A DNA stretch of 6,631 nt, from NCBI GenBank assembly GCA_024762755.1, contig JANTGX010000118.1, forward strand, positions 1 to 6,631. The letters are read 5' to 3'. Below are positions 1-6,539 of the stretch, piece after piece (position 1 is the stretch's first letter; every line of letters begins with the position of its first letter). This DNA comes from Gammaproteobacteria bacterium (GTDB lineage: Bacteria > Pseudomonadota > Gammaproteobacteria > SZUA-152). The translations under genes were made by a program, and so were the position numbers. The notes beneath the pieces were generated by a model. The model was given only the letters and a program-made list of their open reading frames with translations. It searched no databases and was not told the DNA's origin.

Positions 1-1159
1 CGACGGCGAGGATCAGGCCGATGGCCTCCGCCGGCAGACCGATGCTGGCAAGGATGATGGAAATGGCCACCAGGCTGGCGGCCGGTATGCCGGCGACACC
101 GATGGAAGTGAGCAAGGCCACCATGACGATGGTGAACTGCGTGGCAAGACTCAATTCGATGCCATAGGCCTGGGCGATGAACATGGCCGCCACGCATTCA
201 TACAGCGCCGTGCCGTCCATGTTGACCGTCGCACCGAGGGGCAGGACGAAACTGGAGGTACGGTTGGAGACCCCAGCATTCTTCTCCACGCATTCCAGCG
301 TCAAGGGCAGGGTGGCCGACGACGAACTGGTCGAAAAGGCGGTCAGCAGGGCCGGCAGCATGGCGCGGAAGTGGTGCATGGGATTCACCCCGGCCAACAT
401 GCGCAGCAGCAACGGCATGACGATGAACATATGCACGGCGAGGGCCAGCACCACGGTCAGGAAGAACAGGGCCAGGGGGCGGAAGGCCTCGAAACCGGTA
501 CTCGCCACCACCTTGGCCACCAGGGCGAAGACACCGATGGGGGCGAACTTCATCACCCAGTCGGTGATCAGCATCATCACCTCGTACACCCCCTGCCAGA
601 AGCTCCGCAGCGTCTCGCGTGGGCCAGCGCCGATGCGGGTCATGAAGTAGCCGAAGAGCAGGCTGAAGAAGATCAGCCCCAGCATCTGTCCCTCGGCCGC
701 CGCGGCGACGATGTTGGTCGGCACCATGCGCAGGAAGACCTCCGCCACATCACCGGCACCACGACCCGCGACCTTCTCCTCCAGGGCACTGGTATCGGCA
801 GTGAGCCCGATCATGTCACGCACCGGCTCACCGTCGATCACCCCAGGGCTGATGGCGTTGACCAGGATCAGGCCGATGAGGATGGCCAGCAGGCTGGTCA
901 TCAGATAGTAGGCCAGGGTCTTGCCGCCCAAGCGGCCGAGGGCACCGCTCGTGCCCATGCCGGCAATGCCGACGACGATGGAAGATGCGATCAGAGGCAC
1001 GATGAGCATCTTCAACGCATTCAGAAACAGGGTGCCGACGAAGGCATAGGCGTCGTAGAAGACCAAGCCGAGCAGACTGCCTTCGGTGCCGGTGAGTGTG
1101 CCGGCGATGACCGCGAGGGCCAGGGCGATGACGATCTGCCAGTGGAGCTTGAGTTTCAT
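1..1159 (-). CDS. dicarboxylate/amino acid:cation symporter (DAACS/SLC1 family), C-terminus cut off by the window edge
   Basis: Secondary transporter of the inner membrane that, by family, couples uptake of an acidic or neutral amino acid or a C4-dicarboxylate to Na+ or H+. 386 codons are visible from an ATG at 1157-1159 and the frame is still open at base 1; relatives have about 400-440 residues. Very hydrophobic throughout. Family signatures seen: the TM2-like LKMLIVPLIASSIVVGI near residues 50-66, serine-rich HP1 FSTSSSSATLP at 275-285, the unwound TM7 motif NMDGT at 313-317 (Na+/substrate site), and HP2 SIGVAGIPAAS at 352-362. The substrate-binding TM8 lies beyond the window. HP1 has Ser278 where archaeal GltPh has Arg276, making this stretch closer to eukaryotic EAATs. 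Substrate cannot be assigned without TM8. Only a weak AAGG-type ribosome binding site precedes the start. It lies 94 bp after ppiD on the same strand; shared transcription is uncertain. Confidence 0.93.
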   Translation of the reverse strand, partial: MKLKLHWQIVIALALAVIAGTLTGTEGSLLGLVFYDAYAFVGTLFLNALKMLIVPLIASSIVVGIAGMGTSGALGRLGGKTLAYYLMTSLLAILIGLILVNAISPGVIDGEPVRDMIGLTADTSALEEKVAGRGAGDVAEVFLRMVPTNIVAAAAEGQMLGLIFFSLLFGYFMTRIGAGPRETLRSFWQGVYEVMMLITDWVMKFAPIGVFALVAKVVASTGFEAFRPLALFFLTVVLALAVHMFIVMPLLLRMLAGVNPMHHFRAMLPALLTAFSTSSSSATLPLTLECVEKNAGVSNRTSSFVLPLGATVNMDGTALYECVAAMFIAQAYGIELSLATQFTIVMVALLTSIGVAGIPAASLVAISIILASIGLPAEAIGLILAV

Positions 1160-1183
1160 CAGAGGGCCTTGTGGGTGACCAGG

Positions 1184-1251
1184 GTCGCCGAGCAGCGACG
1201 CGGCCGGGTGGGCCGGCGCCGGGCCGGCCTAGCCGACGCCGCGCGCCGTCG
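1184..1251. repeat. three consecutive small inverted repeats in the ppiD-symporter gap
   Basis: The 94-bp GC-rich gap holds three short perfect stems in a row: GTCGC/GCGAC with a 6-nt loop (1184-1199), GGCCGGC/GCCGGCC with a 5-nt loop (1211-1229), and CGACG/CGTCG with an 8-nt loop (1234-1251). None is followed by a T-run on either strand, so they are not typical intrinsic terminators. They could stabilise the ppiD mRNA 3' end, pause polymerase, or simply reflect high GC content. No promoter for the symporter was recognised in this gap. Confidence 0.5.
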
Positions 1252-1253
1252 AC

Positions 1254-3161
1254 TCAGGATTCGTCGATGAAGACGTGGATCTTGGCCTTGGCCTTGAGGG
1301 ACTCGACCAAGGCCCGGCTCATCTCGTTGCCACGCAGCTCTTCCAACTGCCGACGCAGGTTCTCGCGCTTCGCCTCGTCGTAGCTGTCGGGGTCACCGTC
1401 GGTCACACGCTCCAGGGCGATCAGGGCGATGTCGCCGGCCTGCAACTCCGCCATGCCATAGCTGGCGCTTCCCTCGGCGGGGCGCGGCAGGCGGAACAGC
1501 GCATTGGCGATGGCCGGATCCAGGCCGGGCGCACGCCGACCGATACTGCCGGTCGGTTTCCAGTCGACACCCAGTTCCTTGGCCAGTGCCGCACGGTCCT
1601 CGCCAGCACGCAGGCGTTCGAGCCATTTCTCCGCTTCCACCCTCGCCCGCTCACGTGCCTTTTCCTGCAGGATGATCTGCCGAATCTCATCGGCGACCTC
1701 TTCCAGCGGACGGGGGGCGGCCTCGCGATGCGCCTTCAGGCGCAGGACGACCACGTGATTCTCCCCCAACTCGATGGGCTCGCTGTTGAAGCCCTGGCGC
1801 AGGACCTCGTCACTGAAGGCCGCCGCCACCACCCGAGGGTCGGCAAAGATACCTTTGCCCGACTCACGGCTGAAGAAGGGGCTTTCCTGCAGGGGCAGAT
1901 CCAACGCCTTCGCCACGTCCTCGAGGGAGTCTGGTGACTCATAGGCCAAGTTGGTCAACTTGTCGGCCAATTCGTAGTACCGCCGCTCTGCGACCTCCTG
2001 ACGATAGGCCTGCAAGACCGCGTCGCGAACTGCCTCGAAGGGTTTGGCCTGTTGCGGTCGCACCTCGTCCACACGGATGATATGGAAGCCATAGGAGGTC
2101 AACACCGGCTCGCTCACCTGGCCCGGTTCGAGGGAGAAGGCCGCCTGTTCGAAATCGGGTTCCATCATGCCCCGACCGATGAAACCCAGATCACCACCCT
2201 GCTCGGCCGAACCCGGATCCTGTGAATAGGCCTTGGCCAGGGCCTCGAAAGACTCGCCCTGCTCGATGCGCTGACGCAGTTCCTCGGCCTTCTTGCGCGC
2301 CGCCGCCACCTCGGCCTCGCCGGCACCCTCCGGCAGACCGATGAGGATGTGCCGCACGTGGCGCTCTTCCGGCACCACATATTGCGAACTGTGGGACTGA
2401 TAGTACTCGCGTAGCACTTCGTCACTGGGGGTTTCATCCAGGCCCAGGGCGTCGGCCTTCAATTCGACATATTCCACCTTCACCGCCTCGGGTGTCATGA
2501 AGCGATCGCGATGGTCCTCATAGTAGCGCGCGACGGCATCCTCGCTGGCGTCTGCCGGGTCTTCGAATCGCTTCAATGGCAGCCGGAGGAAATGGGCCTC
2601 ACGCTTTTGGTCCTGCAGGCGGATCAATTGGTTCAGCTCGACTCCGGAGACGAACTCACTCGCGGAGATGCCAGAGGGCAACTGGCTGGCCAACAGGGCG
2701 CGCCGAACGCGCTGCTCGAAGGCTGCTGGAGACATACCCTGCGACTGCAGCACCTGGCGTGCTAGCTCGGGGGAATAGACGCCGTTTTCCTGAAAGGCTT
2801 CGATGGATTGCAGTGTCGCCACGATGCCCTGATCGGAAATGCGATAACCCATCTCTTTGGCATTCTGCAGCAGCAACTCCTGCTCGATGAGTTCGTCGAT
2901 GACGCGCTTGCGCAGCTGGGGGTCGAAGATGCGCGCATCGTATTGCTTGCCCAGCATCTCCTGCATCTGGCTGCGTCGATCATAGAAGGCGCGTTGGAAT
3001 GTCTGCTGATCGATCTCCACGCCATTGACGGTCGCGGCAACCAACTTGCCGCCGTTGCCAAAATATTCGTTGATGCCCCAGAGGGCAAAAGGAATGATGA
3101 GGAGGCCGACGATGACCCAGGCGATCCAGCCCTGCGCGCGCTCGCGTATGAAGTTCAACAT
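1254..3161 (-). CDS. ppiD: PpiD, membrane-anchored periplasmic parvulin-type folding chaperone
   Basis: 635 residues, close to E. coli PpiD (623). PpiD is held in the inner membrane by one N-terminal helix, faces the periplasm, and helps newly exported proteins leave the SecYEG channel. Visible layout: short cytoplasmic N-terminus with Arg residues, one membrane segment at about 12-33 ([20 protein letters not shown]), a SurA_N-like chaperone region to about 170, a parvulin (PPIC) domain at about 263-366, and a C-terminal helical chaperone region with a charged helix at about 485-520. The parvulin domain retains RHIL (270-273), GGDLGF (322-327), Phe337 and GFHIIRV (358-364). The ATG at 3161 fits the family N-terminus ([15 protein letters not shown]), but no convincing Shine-Dalgarno precedes it. 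A TTTAAT -10-like element lies at 3180-3185 without a good -35. It follows the tRNA terminator, so it probably has its own promoter. Confidence 0.97.
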   Translation of the reverse strand: MLNFIRERAQGWIAWVIVGLLIIPFALWGINEYFGNGGKLVAATVNGVEIDQQTFQRAFYDRRSQMQEMLGKQYDARIFDPQLRKRVIDELIEQELLLQNAKEMGYRISDQGIVATLQSIEAFQENGVYSPELARQVLQSQGMSPAAFEQRVRRALLASQLPSGISASEFVSGVELNQLIRLQDQKREAHFLRLPLKRFEDPADASEDAVARYYEDHRDRFMTPEAVKVEYVELKADALGLDETPSDEVLREYYQSHSSQYVVPEERHVRHILIGLPEGAGEAEVAAARKKAEELRQRIEQGESFEALAKAYSQDPGSAEQGGDLGFIGRGMMEPDFEQAAFSLEPGQVSEPVLTSYGFHIIRVDEVRPQQAKPFEAVRDAVLQAYRQEVAERRYYELADKLTNLAYESPDSLEDVAKALDLPLQESPFFSRESGKGIFADPRVVAAAFSDEVLRQGFNSEPIELGENHVVVLRLKAHREAAPRPLEEVADEIRQIILQEKARERARVEAEKWLERLRAGEDRAALAKELGVDWKPTGSIGRRAPGLDPAIANALFRLPRPAEGSASYGMAELQAGDIALIALERVTDGDPDSYDEAKRENLRRQLEELRGNEMSRALVESLKAKAKIHVFIDES

Positions 3162-3191
3162 GGCATCGTGTCTGTGTTGATTAAATCGATG

Positions 3192-3231
3192 GTAAAAAGA
3201 AAGGCGTCCCTGACGAATCAGGAACGCCTTT
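3192..3231 (-). terminator. intrinsic terminator after the tRNA pair
   Basis: Reading on the minus strand, an AAAGGCGT arm (3231-3224) and an ACGCCTTT arm (3207-3200) enclose a further 5-bp stem (TCCTGA/TCAGG-type pairing) with one mismatch and a 4-nt loop. The stem is followed immediately by CTTTTTA. This is a textbook Rho-independent terminator, placed 9 nt beyond the CCA end of tRNA-Asp. It should end the hupB/tRNA transcript and insulate ppiD, which starts 30 bp further on. Confidence 0.9.
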
Positions 3232-3239
3232 CACAGTTA

Positions 3240-3316
3240 TGGCGGAGTGGACGGGACTCGAACCCGCGACCCCCGGCGTGACAGGCCGGTATTCTAACCA
3301 ACTGAACTACCACTCC
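3240..3316 (-). tRNA. tRNA-Asp (anticodon GUC)
   Basis: 77 nt including an encoded CCA end (complement of 3240-3242). The acceptor arms GGAGTGG and CCACTCC pair over 7 bp, with discriminator G73 as usual for tRNA-Asp. The D-arm TAGTTCAGTTGGTTAGAA, the anticodon stem CCGGC/GCCGG around loop CTGTCAC (anticodon GTC, complement of 3280-3282) and the T-arm GGGTTCGAGTCCC are all intact. It is nearly identical to my recollection of the E. coli gene apart from the acceptor pair. It decodes GAC/GAU. It lies 11 nt after tRNA-Val and just before an intrinsic terminator, so the two are very likely processed from one transcript. Confidence 0.98.
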
Positions 3317-3327
3317 TAAAAACCTGC

Positions 3328-3403
3328 TGGTGGGTGCTGAGGGACTTGAACCCCCGACATTCGCCTTGTAAGGGCGACGCTCTCCCAACTGAGCTAAGCA
3401 CCC
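3328..3403 (-). tRNA. tRNA-Val (anticodon UAC)
   Basis: 76 nt including an encoded CCA (complement of 3328-3330). The acceptor arms GGGTGCT and AGCACCC pair over 7 bp with discriminator A73. The anticodon stem TCGCC/GGCGA closes loop CTTACAA, giving anticodon UAC (complement of 3368-3370). The D-arm TAGCTCAGTTGGGAGAG and the T-arm around TTCAAGT are intact, with one G-U pair in the T stem. It reads the valine GUN box, mainly GUA and GUG. Its 5' end is only 13 nt after the hupB stop codon and no promoter is evident in that gap, which points to co-transcription with hupB and release by RNase P. Confidence 0.98.
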
Positions 3404-3416
3404 CAGGAAAGGCGCG

Positions 3417-3689
3417 CTAGTTTACGGCATCCTTGAGTGCTTTACCAGCCTTGAAAACAGGATTTTTTGCAGCGGGGATCTCGATGCTCTCACCCGTGCG
3501 AGGGTTGCGCCCAGTACGTGCTGCGCGGTCCTTGACGAGGAACGTGCCGAAGCCGACCAGGGAAACCTGATCACCGTTCTGCAAGGCAGTGGTGATGGTG
3601 GAAATCATTGCATCCACGGCACGGCTGGCGGCCGCCTTGGAAATGTCTGCGCTTTCGGCAACCGCGTCAACCAGTTCTGATTTATTCAC
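3417..3689 (-). CDS. hupB: DNA-binding protein HU-beta
   Basis: Nucleoid protein of exactly 90 residues, the standard HU length, working as a dimer that bends and compacts DNA with little sequence preference. Helical dimerisation half at 1-45 beginning [13 protein letters not shown]; the turn GFGTF at 46-50; the DNA-gripping beta arm at about 53-75 including RNPRTGE (61-67), whose Pro63 is the residue that intercalates into the minor groove; then the conserved ending [18 protein letters not shown]. The start is GTG at 3687-3689: it gives the family N-terminus and has a good ribosome binding site 7 nt upstream. An upstream TTG at 3737 would add 16 non-homologous residues and is unlikely. The beta assignment rests on its position between lon and ppiD. 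In E. coli HU-beta is a Lon substrate, which fits the neighbourhood. Confidence 0.97.
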   Translation of the reverse strand: MNKSELVDAVAESADISKAAASRAVDAMISTITTALQNGDQVSLVGFGTFLVKDRAARTGRNPRTGESIEIPAAKNPVFKAGKALKDAVN

Positions 3690-3696
3690 AAATTCA

Positions 3697-3704
3697 CCCC
3701 TTCT
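3697..3704 (-). promoter_or_regulatory. hupB ribosome binding site
   Basis: AGAAGGGG on the minus strand, 7 nt before the GTG codon. It is a good Shine-Dalgarno and decides the GTG at 3689 over the TTG at 3737, because it would lie inside the coding sequence if the longer form were used. Confidence 0.8.
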
Positions 3705-3721
3705 GTTGATTATTTTGGATC

Positions 3722-3735
3722 GCGGGTGGCCCCGC
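3722..3735 (-). other. small hairpin in the hupB 5' leader
   Basis: GCGGG/CCCGC, 5 bp with a GCCA loop on the minus strand. It directly follows the seven-T tract of the upstream terminator-like hairpin and ends 17 nt before the ribosome binding site. It would be part of the hupB leader RNA if transcription starts at the promoter near 3785-3813. It may be an RNA stability or translation-control element, or chance. Confidence 0.45.
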
Positions 3736-3761
3736 AAAAAAACCGCCCGGGAGACGGACGG
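3736..3761 (-). terminator. terminator-like hairpin with T7, inside the hupB leader
   Basis: On the minus strand, CCGTCC (3761-3756) pairs with GGGCGG (3748-3743) over 6 bp including one G-T, loop of 7 nt, followed by seven Ts (3742-3736). By shape it is an intrinsic terminator. It lies about 145 bp past the lon stop but downstream of the strong promoter at 3785-3813, so it would sit some 17 nt into the hupB leader. Two readings: an attenuator of hupB and lon read-through, or the lon terminator with hupB driven by a weaker promoter closer to its start. Confidence 0.65.
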
Positions 3762-3784
3762 CTGGTCGTTGAAATTCGCGATGT

Positions 3785-3813
3785 TTTATACCAATCGTGC
3801 CCATCCTCGTCAA
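3785..3813 (-). promoter_or_regulatory. sigma70-type promoter, probably for hupB and the tRNAs
   Basis: Minus-strand TTGACG (3813-3808) and TATAAA (3790-3785) separated by exactly 17 bp, with an extended -10 TG (TGGTATAAA). Five of six consensus bases match in each hexamer. Transcription should begin near 3778, giving a leader of about 89 nt before hupB. It is the best promoter match in the window. Confidence 0.8.
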
Positions 3814-3828
3814 GCCGCCAGACGTAAC

Positions 3829-3873
3829 AACCCCCCGCCGGGCAAGGCCTGCAGGCCCGCTCGACAGGGGGTT
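3829..3873. repeat. nested inverted repeat downstream of lon
   Basis: AACCCCC (3829-3835) pairs with GGGGGTT (3867-3873). Nested inside are CGGGC/GCCCG (3839-3843 with 3855-3859) and a perfect 12-bp palindrome GGCCTGCAGGCC (3846-3857). It starts about 33 nt past the lon stop codon. There is no real T-run on the minus-strand exit side (GTTGTTACG), so as a lon terminator it would be imperfect; it may protect the lon mRNA 3' end. Confidence 0.55.
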
Positions 3874-3905
3874 GGGTTTAGCTCAAGTCGTGGTAAGGGC
3901 TTGAA

Positions 3906-6341
3906 TTAATGGGTGTGCAGAGAGTTCTCCTTGGAGGATTTTCCCTTGCCAGCCGATTTGGCATCATCTGTCCCTTCCGGTAGTGGCTCGGGCATGTGCT
4001 GCAGTGCCACTTCGAGGACTTCGTCGATCCACCGCACTGGGCGGATGTCCAGGCTCTGCTTGATGTTCTTCGGGATATCCGCCAGATCGCGGGTATTCTC
4101 CTCGGGAATCAGCACCGTCTTTATACCACCCCGGTGGGCCGCCAAAAGCTTCTCTTTGAGACCACCGATGGGGAGCACCTCACCACGCAGGGTGATCTCA
4201 CCCGTCATGGCGACATCCGCCCGCACCGGAATGCCCGTCAGCGCCGACACCAGGGCCGTACACATGCCGATACCGGCACTGGGTCCATCCTTCGGTACGG
4301 CGCCCTCAGGCACGTGGATGTGAATATCCTTCTCGGTGTAGAAGTTCGGACTCAGCCCCAGGCTGGCAGCACGAGTACGCACCACACTTATCGCGGCCTG
4401 GATGGACTCCTTCATCACATCACCCAGCTGACCGGTGATGACATGCTTACCGGTACCCGGCATCACCACGGCCTCGATGGTCAGCAGTTCGCCACCCACT
4501 TCGGTCCATGCCAAACCGGTCACCTGACCCAGACGATCCTCCTCTTCCGCCGATCCGAAGCGGAAGCGACGAACACCAAGGAATTTCTCCAGATTTCGTG
4601 CCGTGACATTGACCTTTTTGGACTTCGGGTCCAGCAGGATCTGCTTCACCACCTTACGGCAAATCTTGGAGATCTCGCGCTCCAGGTTTCGCACGCCCGC
4701 CTCGCGGGTGTAGTAGCGAACGATATCGCGCAGGGCCGTCTCGCTGATATGGATCTCTGTGTCCTTCAGTCCGTTGGCCTTGATCTGCTTGGGCACCAGG
4801 TAACGCTCTGCAATATTCACCTTTTCGTCCTCGGTATAGCCGGAGAGACGGATCACCTCCATGCGGTCGAGCAGCGGCCCCGGAATGTTCATGGTGTTGG
4901 CCGTGGCGACGAACATCACATCGGAGAGATCGTAATCCACCTCGAGGTAATGGTCGTTGAAGCTGTTGTTCTGCTCCGGATCCAAGACCTCCAGCAGGGC
5001 CGACGCCGGGTCACCACGAAAATCCATGGACATCTTGTCCAGCTCGTCGAGCAGGAAAAGCGGATTTCGTGTGCCCACTTTGGCCAGGTTCTGGATGATC
5101 TTACCGGGCATGGCGCCGATGTAGGTCCGGCGATGGCCACGAATCTCGGCCTCGTCGCGCACGCCACCCAAGGCCATGCGAACGAACTTACGATTCGTTG
5201 CCCGGGCGATGGATTTACCCAGCGAGGTCTTGCCCACACCAGGCGGCCCGACCAGGCAAAGGATGGGTCCCTTCACCTTGCGCGCGCGCTGTTGCACGGC
5301 GAGATACTCCAGGATACGTTCCTTGACCTTCTCCAGACCATAGTGATCGGCTTCCAGCACCGCCTCGGCTCGGGCCAGGTCATGGCGCACCTTGCTGCGC
5401 TTCTTCCACGGCACGCTGACCATCCATTCGATGTAGTTGCGTATCACCGTGGCCTCGGCCGACATGGGCGACATCATGCGCAGCTTGTTCAGCTCGCTCT
5501 CGGCCTTCTCACGGGCCTCCTTGGACATGCCGGCCTCTTCGATCTTGCGAGCCAACTCATCCAGTTCACTGTGTCCCTCTTCGATATCACCGAGCTCTTT
5601 CTGGATCGCCTTCATCTGTTCGTTGAGGTAATACTCGCGCTGGCTCTTCTCCATCTGCCGTTTGACGCGGCCACGGATGCGCTTCTCCACCTGCAACAGG
5701 TCGATCTCTGCCTCCATCAGGCCGATGAGATGCTCGAGACGTTCGCGTAGGCTGCTCATCTCGAGGATCTTTTGCTTCTCCTCGACCTTCAGAGACATGT
5801 GTGCGGCGATGGTATCCGCCAGCCGGCCAGGCTCCTCGATACTGGACAACGACGAGAGGATCTCAGGCGGCACTTTCTTGCTCAGTTTGACGTACTGATC
5901 GAACTGGGCCAGCACCGAACGCATGAGGACTTCGCCCTCTCGCTCATCCATGCCGCTGGTCTCTTCTTCCAGCAGGCTTACCTGGGCCTGGAAATACTCT
6001 TCGTTCCCCAGATAGCTCAATACCTTCGCGCGTTTGTTGCCCTCGACCAGCACCTTGATGGTACCGTCGGGCAATTTCAGCAACTGCAGGATATTGGCCA
6101 CCGTACCGATGCGATAGAGATCATCAGGCTCCGGTTCGTCCAGGGTGGCATCCTTCTGCGCGGCGAGAAGGATCTGTTTGTTGTCTTCCATGGCCGTTTC
6201 TAGGGCATGGATGGATTTGTCACGTCCCACAAAGAGGGGGATGACCATGTAGGGATAGACGACCACATCCCGCAGGGGGAGGACCGGCATCACTTGGGGT
6301 TGGTCATTGATGACGTCTGATTTCTTGTCTTGTTCCGACAT
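3906..6341 (-). CDS. lon: ATP-dependent Lon protease (LonA type)
   Basis: 811-residue cytoplasmic AAA+ serine protease that unfolds and degrades misfolded and specific regulatory proteins as a hexamer; E. coli Lon has 784. Domains in order: LON substrate-binding N-domain about 16-210 (opens [14 protein letters not shown]), a charged coiled-coil helix about 213-290, the AAA+ module about 310-590, and the protease domain about 605-785. Catalytic and ATP-site residues seen: Walker A GPPGVGKT 365-372, Walker B LLDELDK 430-436 with Glu433, sensor-1 Asn482, arginine finger Arg493, sensor-2 Arg551, and the Ser-Lys dyad Ser688 (GPSAG) and Lys731 (GGLKEK). All are intact. The ATG is preceded by GAGGAA at 7 nt. 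The last ~25 residues form a hydrophilic Lys/Ser-rich tail ending SLHTH, longer than in E. coli. A heat-shock-like promoter lies upstream, consistent with known lon control in E. coli. Confidence 0.99.
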   Translation of the reverse strand: MSEQDKKSDVINDQPQVMPVLPLRDVVVYPYMVIPLFVGRDKSIHALETAMEDNKQILLAAQKDATLDEPEPDDLYRIGTVANILQLLKLPDGTIKVLVEGNKRAKVLSYLGNEEYFQAQVSLLEEETSGMDEREGEVLMRSVLAQFDQYVKLSKKVPPEILSSLSSIEEPGRLADTIAAHMSLKVEEKQKILEMSSLRERLEHLIGLMEAEIDLLQVEKRIRGRVKRQMEKSQREYYLNEQMKAIQKELGDIEEGHSELDELARKIEEAGMSKEAREKAESELNKLRMMSPMSAEATVIRNYIEWMVSVPWKKRSKVRHDLARAEAVLEADHYGLEKVKERILEYLAVQQRARKVKGPILCLVGPPGVGKTSLGKSIARATNRKFVRMALGGVRDEAEIRGHRRTYIGAMPGKIIQNLAKVGTRNPLFLLDELDKMSMDFRGDPASALLEVLDPEQNNSFNDHYLEVDYDLSDVMFVATANTMNIPGPLLDRMEVIRLSGYTEDEKVNIAERYLVPKQIKANGLKDTEIHISETALRDIVRYYTREAGVRNLEREISKICRKVVKQILLDPKSKKVNVTARNLEKFLGVRRFRFGSAEEEDRLGQVTGLAWTEVGGELLTIEAVVMPGTGKHVITGQLGDVMKESIQAAISVVRTRAASLGLSPNFYTEKDIHIHVPEGAVPKDGPSAGIGMCTALVSALTGIPVRADVAMTGEITLRGEVLPIGGLKEKLLAAHRGGIKTVLIPEENTRDLADIPKNIKQSLDIRPVRWIDEVLEVALQHMPEPLPEGTDDAKSAGKGKSSKENSLHTH

Positions 6342-6430
6342 TCGAGTGTTCCTCGAGAATAATTGCTAACTTTCAGCCACTTAGAACCCAAAAAGACGAG
6401 GCCGATGGGTGATAAACGACACTTGACAGT

Positions 6431-6459
6431 ATGTGTGGTCAAAGCCACAGGAATTCAAG
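6431..6459 (-). promoter_or_regulatory. candidate heat-shock (sigma32-like) promoter of lon
   Basis: Minus-strand CTTGAAT (6459-6453) followed after 14 nt by CCACACAT (6438-6431). Compared with the E. coli sigma32 consensus CTTGAAA, N11-16, CCCCATnT, this matches 6 of 7 and 5 of 7 informative positions. Transcription would start near 6424, leaving a leader of about 80 nt. lon is a classic sigma32 gene in E. coli, which supports the reading, but the match is by eye only and a sigma70 promoter has not been excluded. Confidence 0.45.
6434..6449. repeat. inverted repeat TGTGG-N6-CCACA in the lon promoter region
   Basis: A perfect 5-bp inverted repeat with a 6-bp centre, falling between and overlapping the proposed -35 and -10 boxes of lon. 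The size and placement would suit an operator for a dimeric regulator, but no regulator can be named and a repeat this short can arise by chance. Confidence 0.4.
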
Positions 6460-6485
6460 TACCTGAGTAAAATAATTGGATTTAA

Positions 6486-6518
6486 ACGACAACGCCGGGC
6501 GTTGCCCGGCGTTGTCGT
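6486..6518 (-). terminator. perfect 15-bp stem after clpX, probable transcript end
   Basis: ACGACAACGCCGGGC and GCCCGGCGTTGTCGT pair without a mismatch around a 3-nt loop, starting 21 nt after the clpX stop codon. On the minus strand the stem is followed by TTAAATCC and then an AT-rich stretch ending in TTTT, so the T-tract is weak. It most likely ends or protects the clpX mRNA and separates it from lon. Confidence 0.75.
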
Positions 6519-6539
6519 CCAACACATTACTGCAACGGG

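Noticed and set aside
371..1270. 299-codon plus-strand open frame rich in His, Gln, Asp and Gly
   Set aside because: It is the complement of the symporter gene, whose membrane segments and HP1, NMDGT and HP2 motifs are clear; the composition is that of an antisense shadow.
1275..1937. 220-codon plus-strand open frame antisense to ppiD
   Set aside because: It overlaps the conserved C-terminal half of PpiD and shows no family features or ribosome binding site of its own.
3690..3735. Alternative hupB promoter (TTTGCG, 18 bp, AATAAT) just before the gene
   Set aside because: The -35 match is poor and the start would fall almost on the ribosome binding site; kept only as a fallback explanation for the terminator-like hairpin.
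3690..3737. 16-residue N-terminal extension of HU from a TTG codon
   Set aside because: The added residues are absent from HU proteins, the region contains the ribosome binding site and a leader hairpin, and the GTG start gives the exact 90-residue family length.
3996..5750. 584-codon plus-strand open frame antisense to lon
   Set aside because: It lies wholly within lon on the opposite strand, is rich in His, Gln and Leu as expected from complementing lon codons, and has no recognisable domain. lon is unmistakable.
6423..6428. Perfect TTGACA on the plus strand upstream of lon
   Set aside because: No -10 element lies at a workable distance and there is no plus-strand gene downstream in the window.
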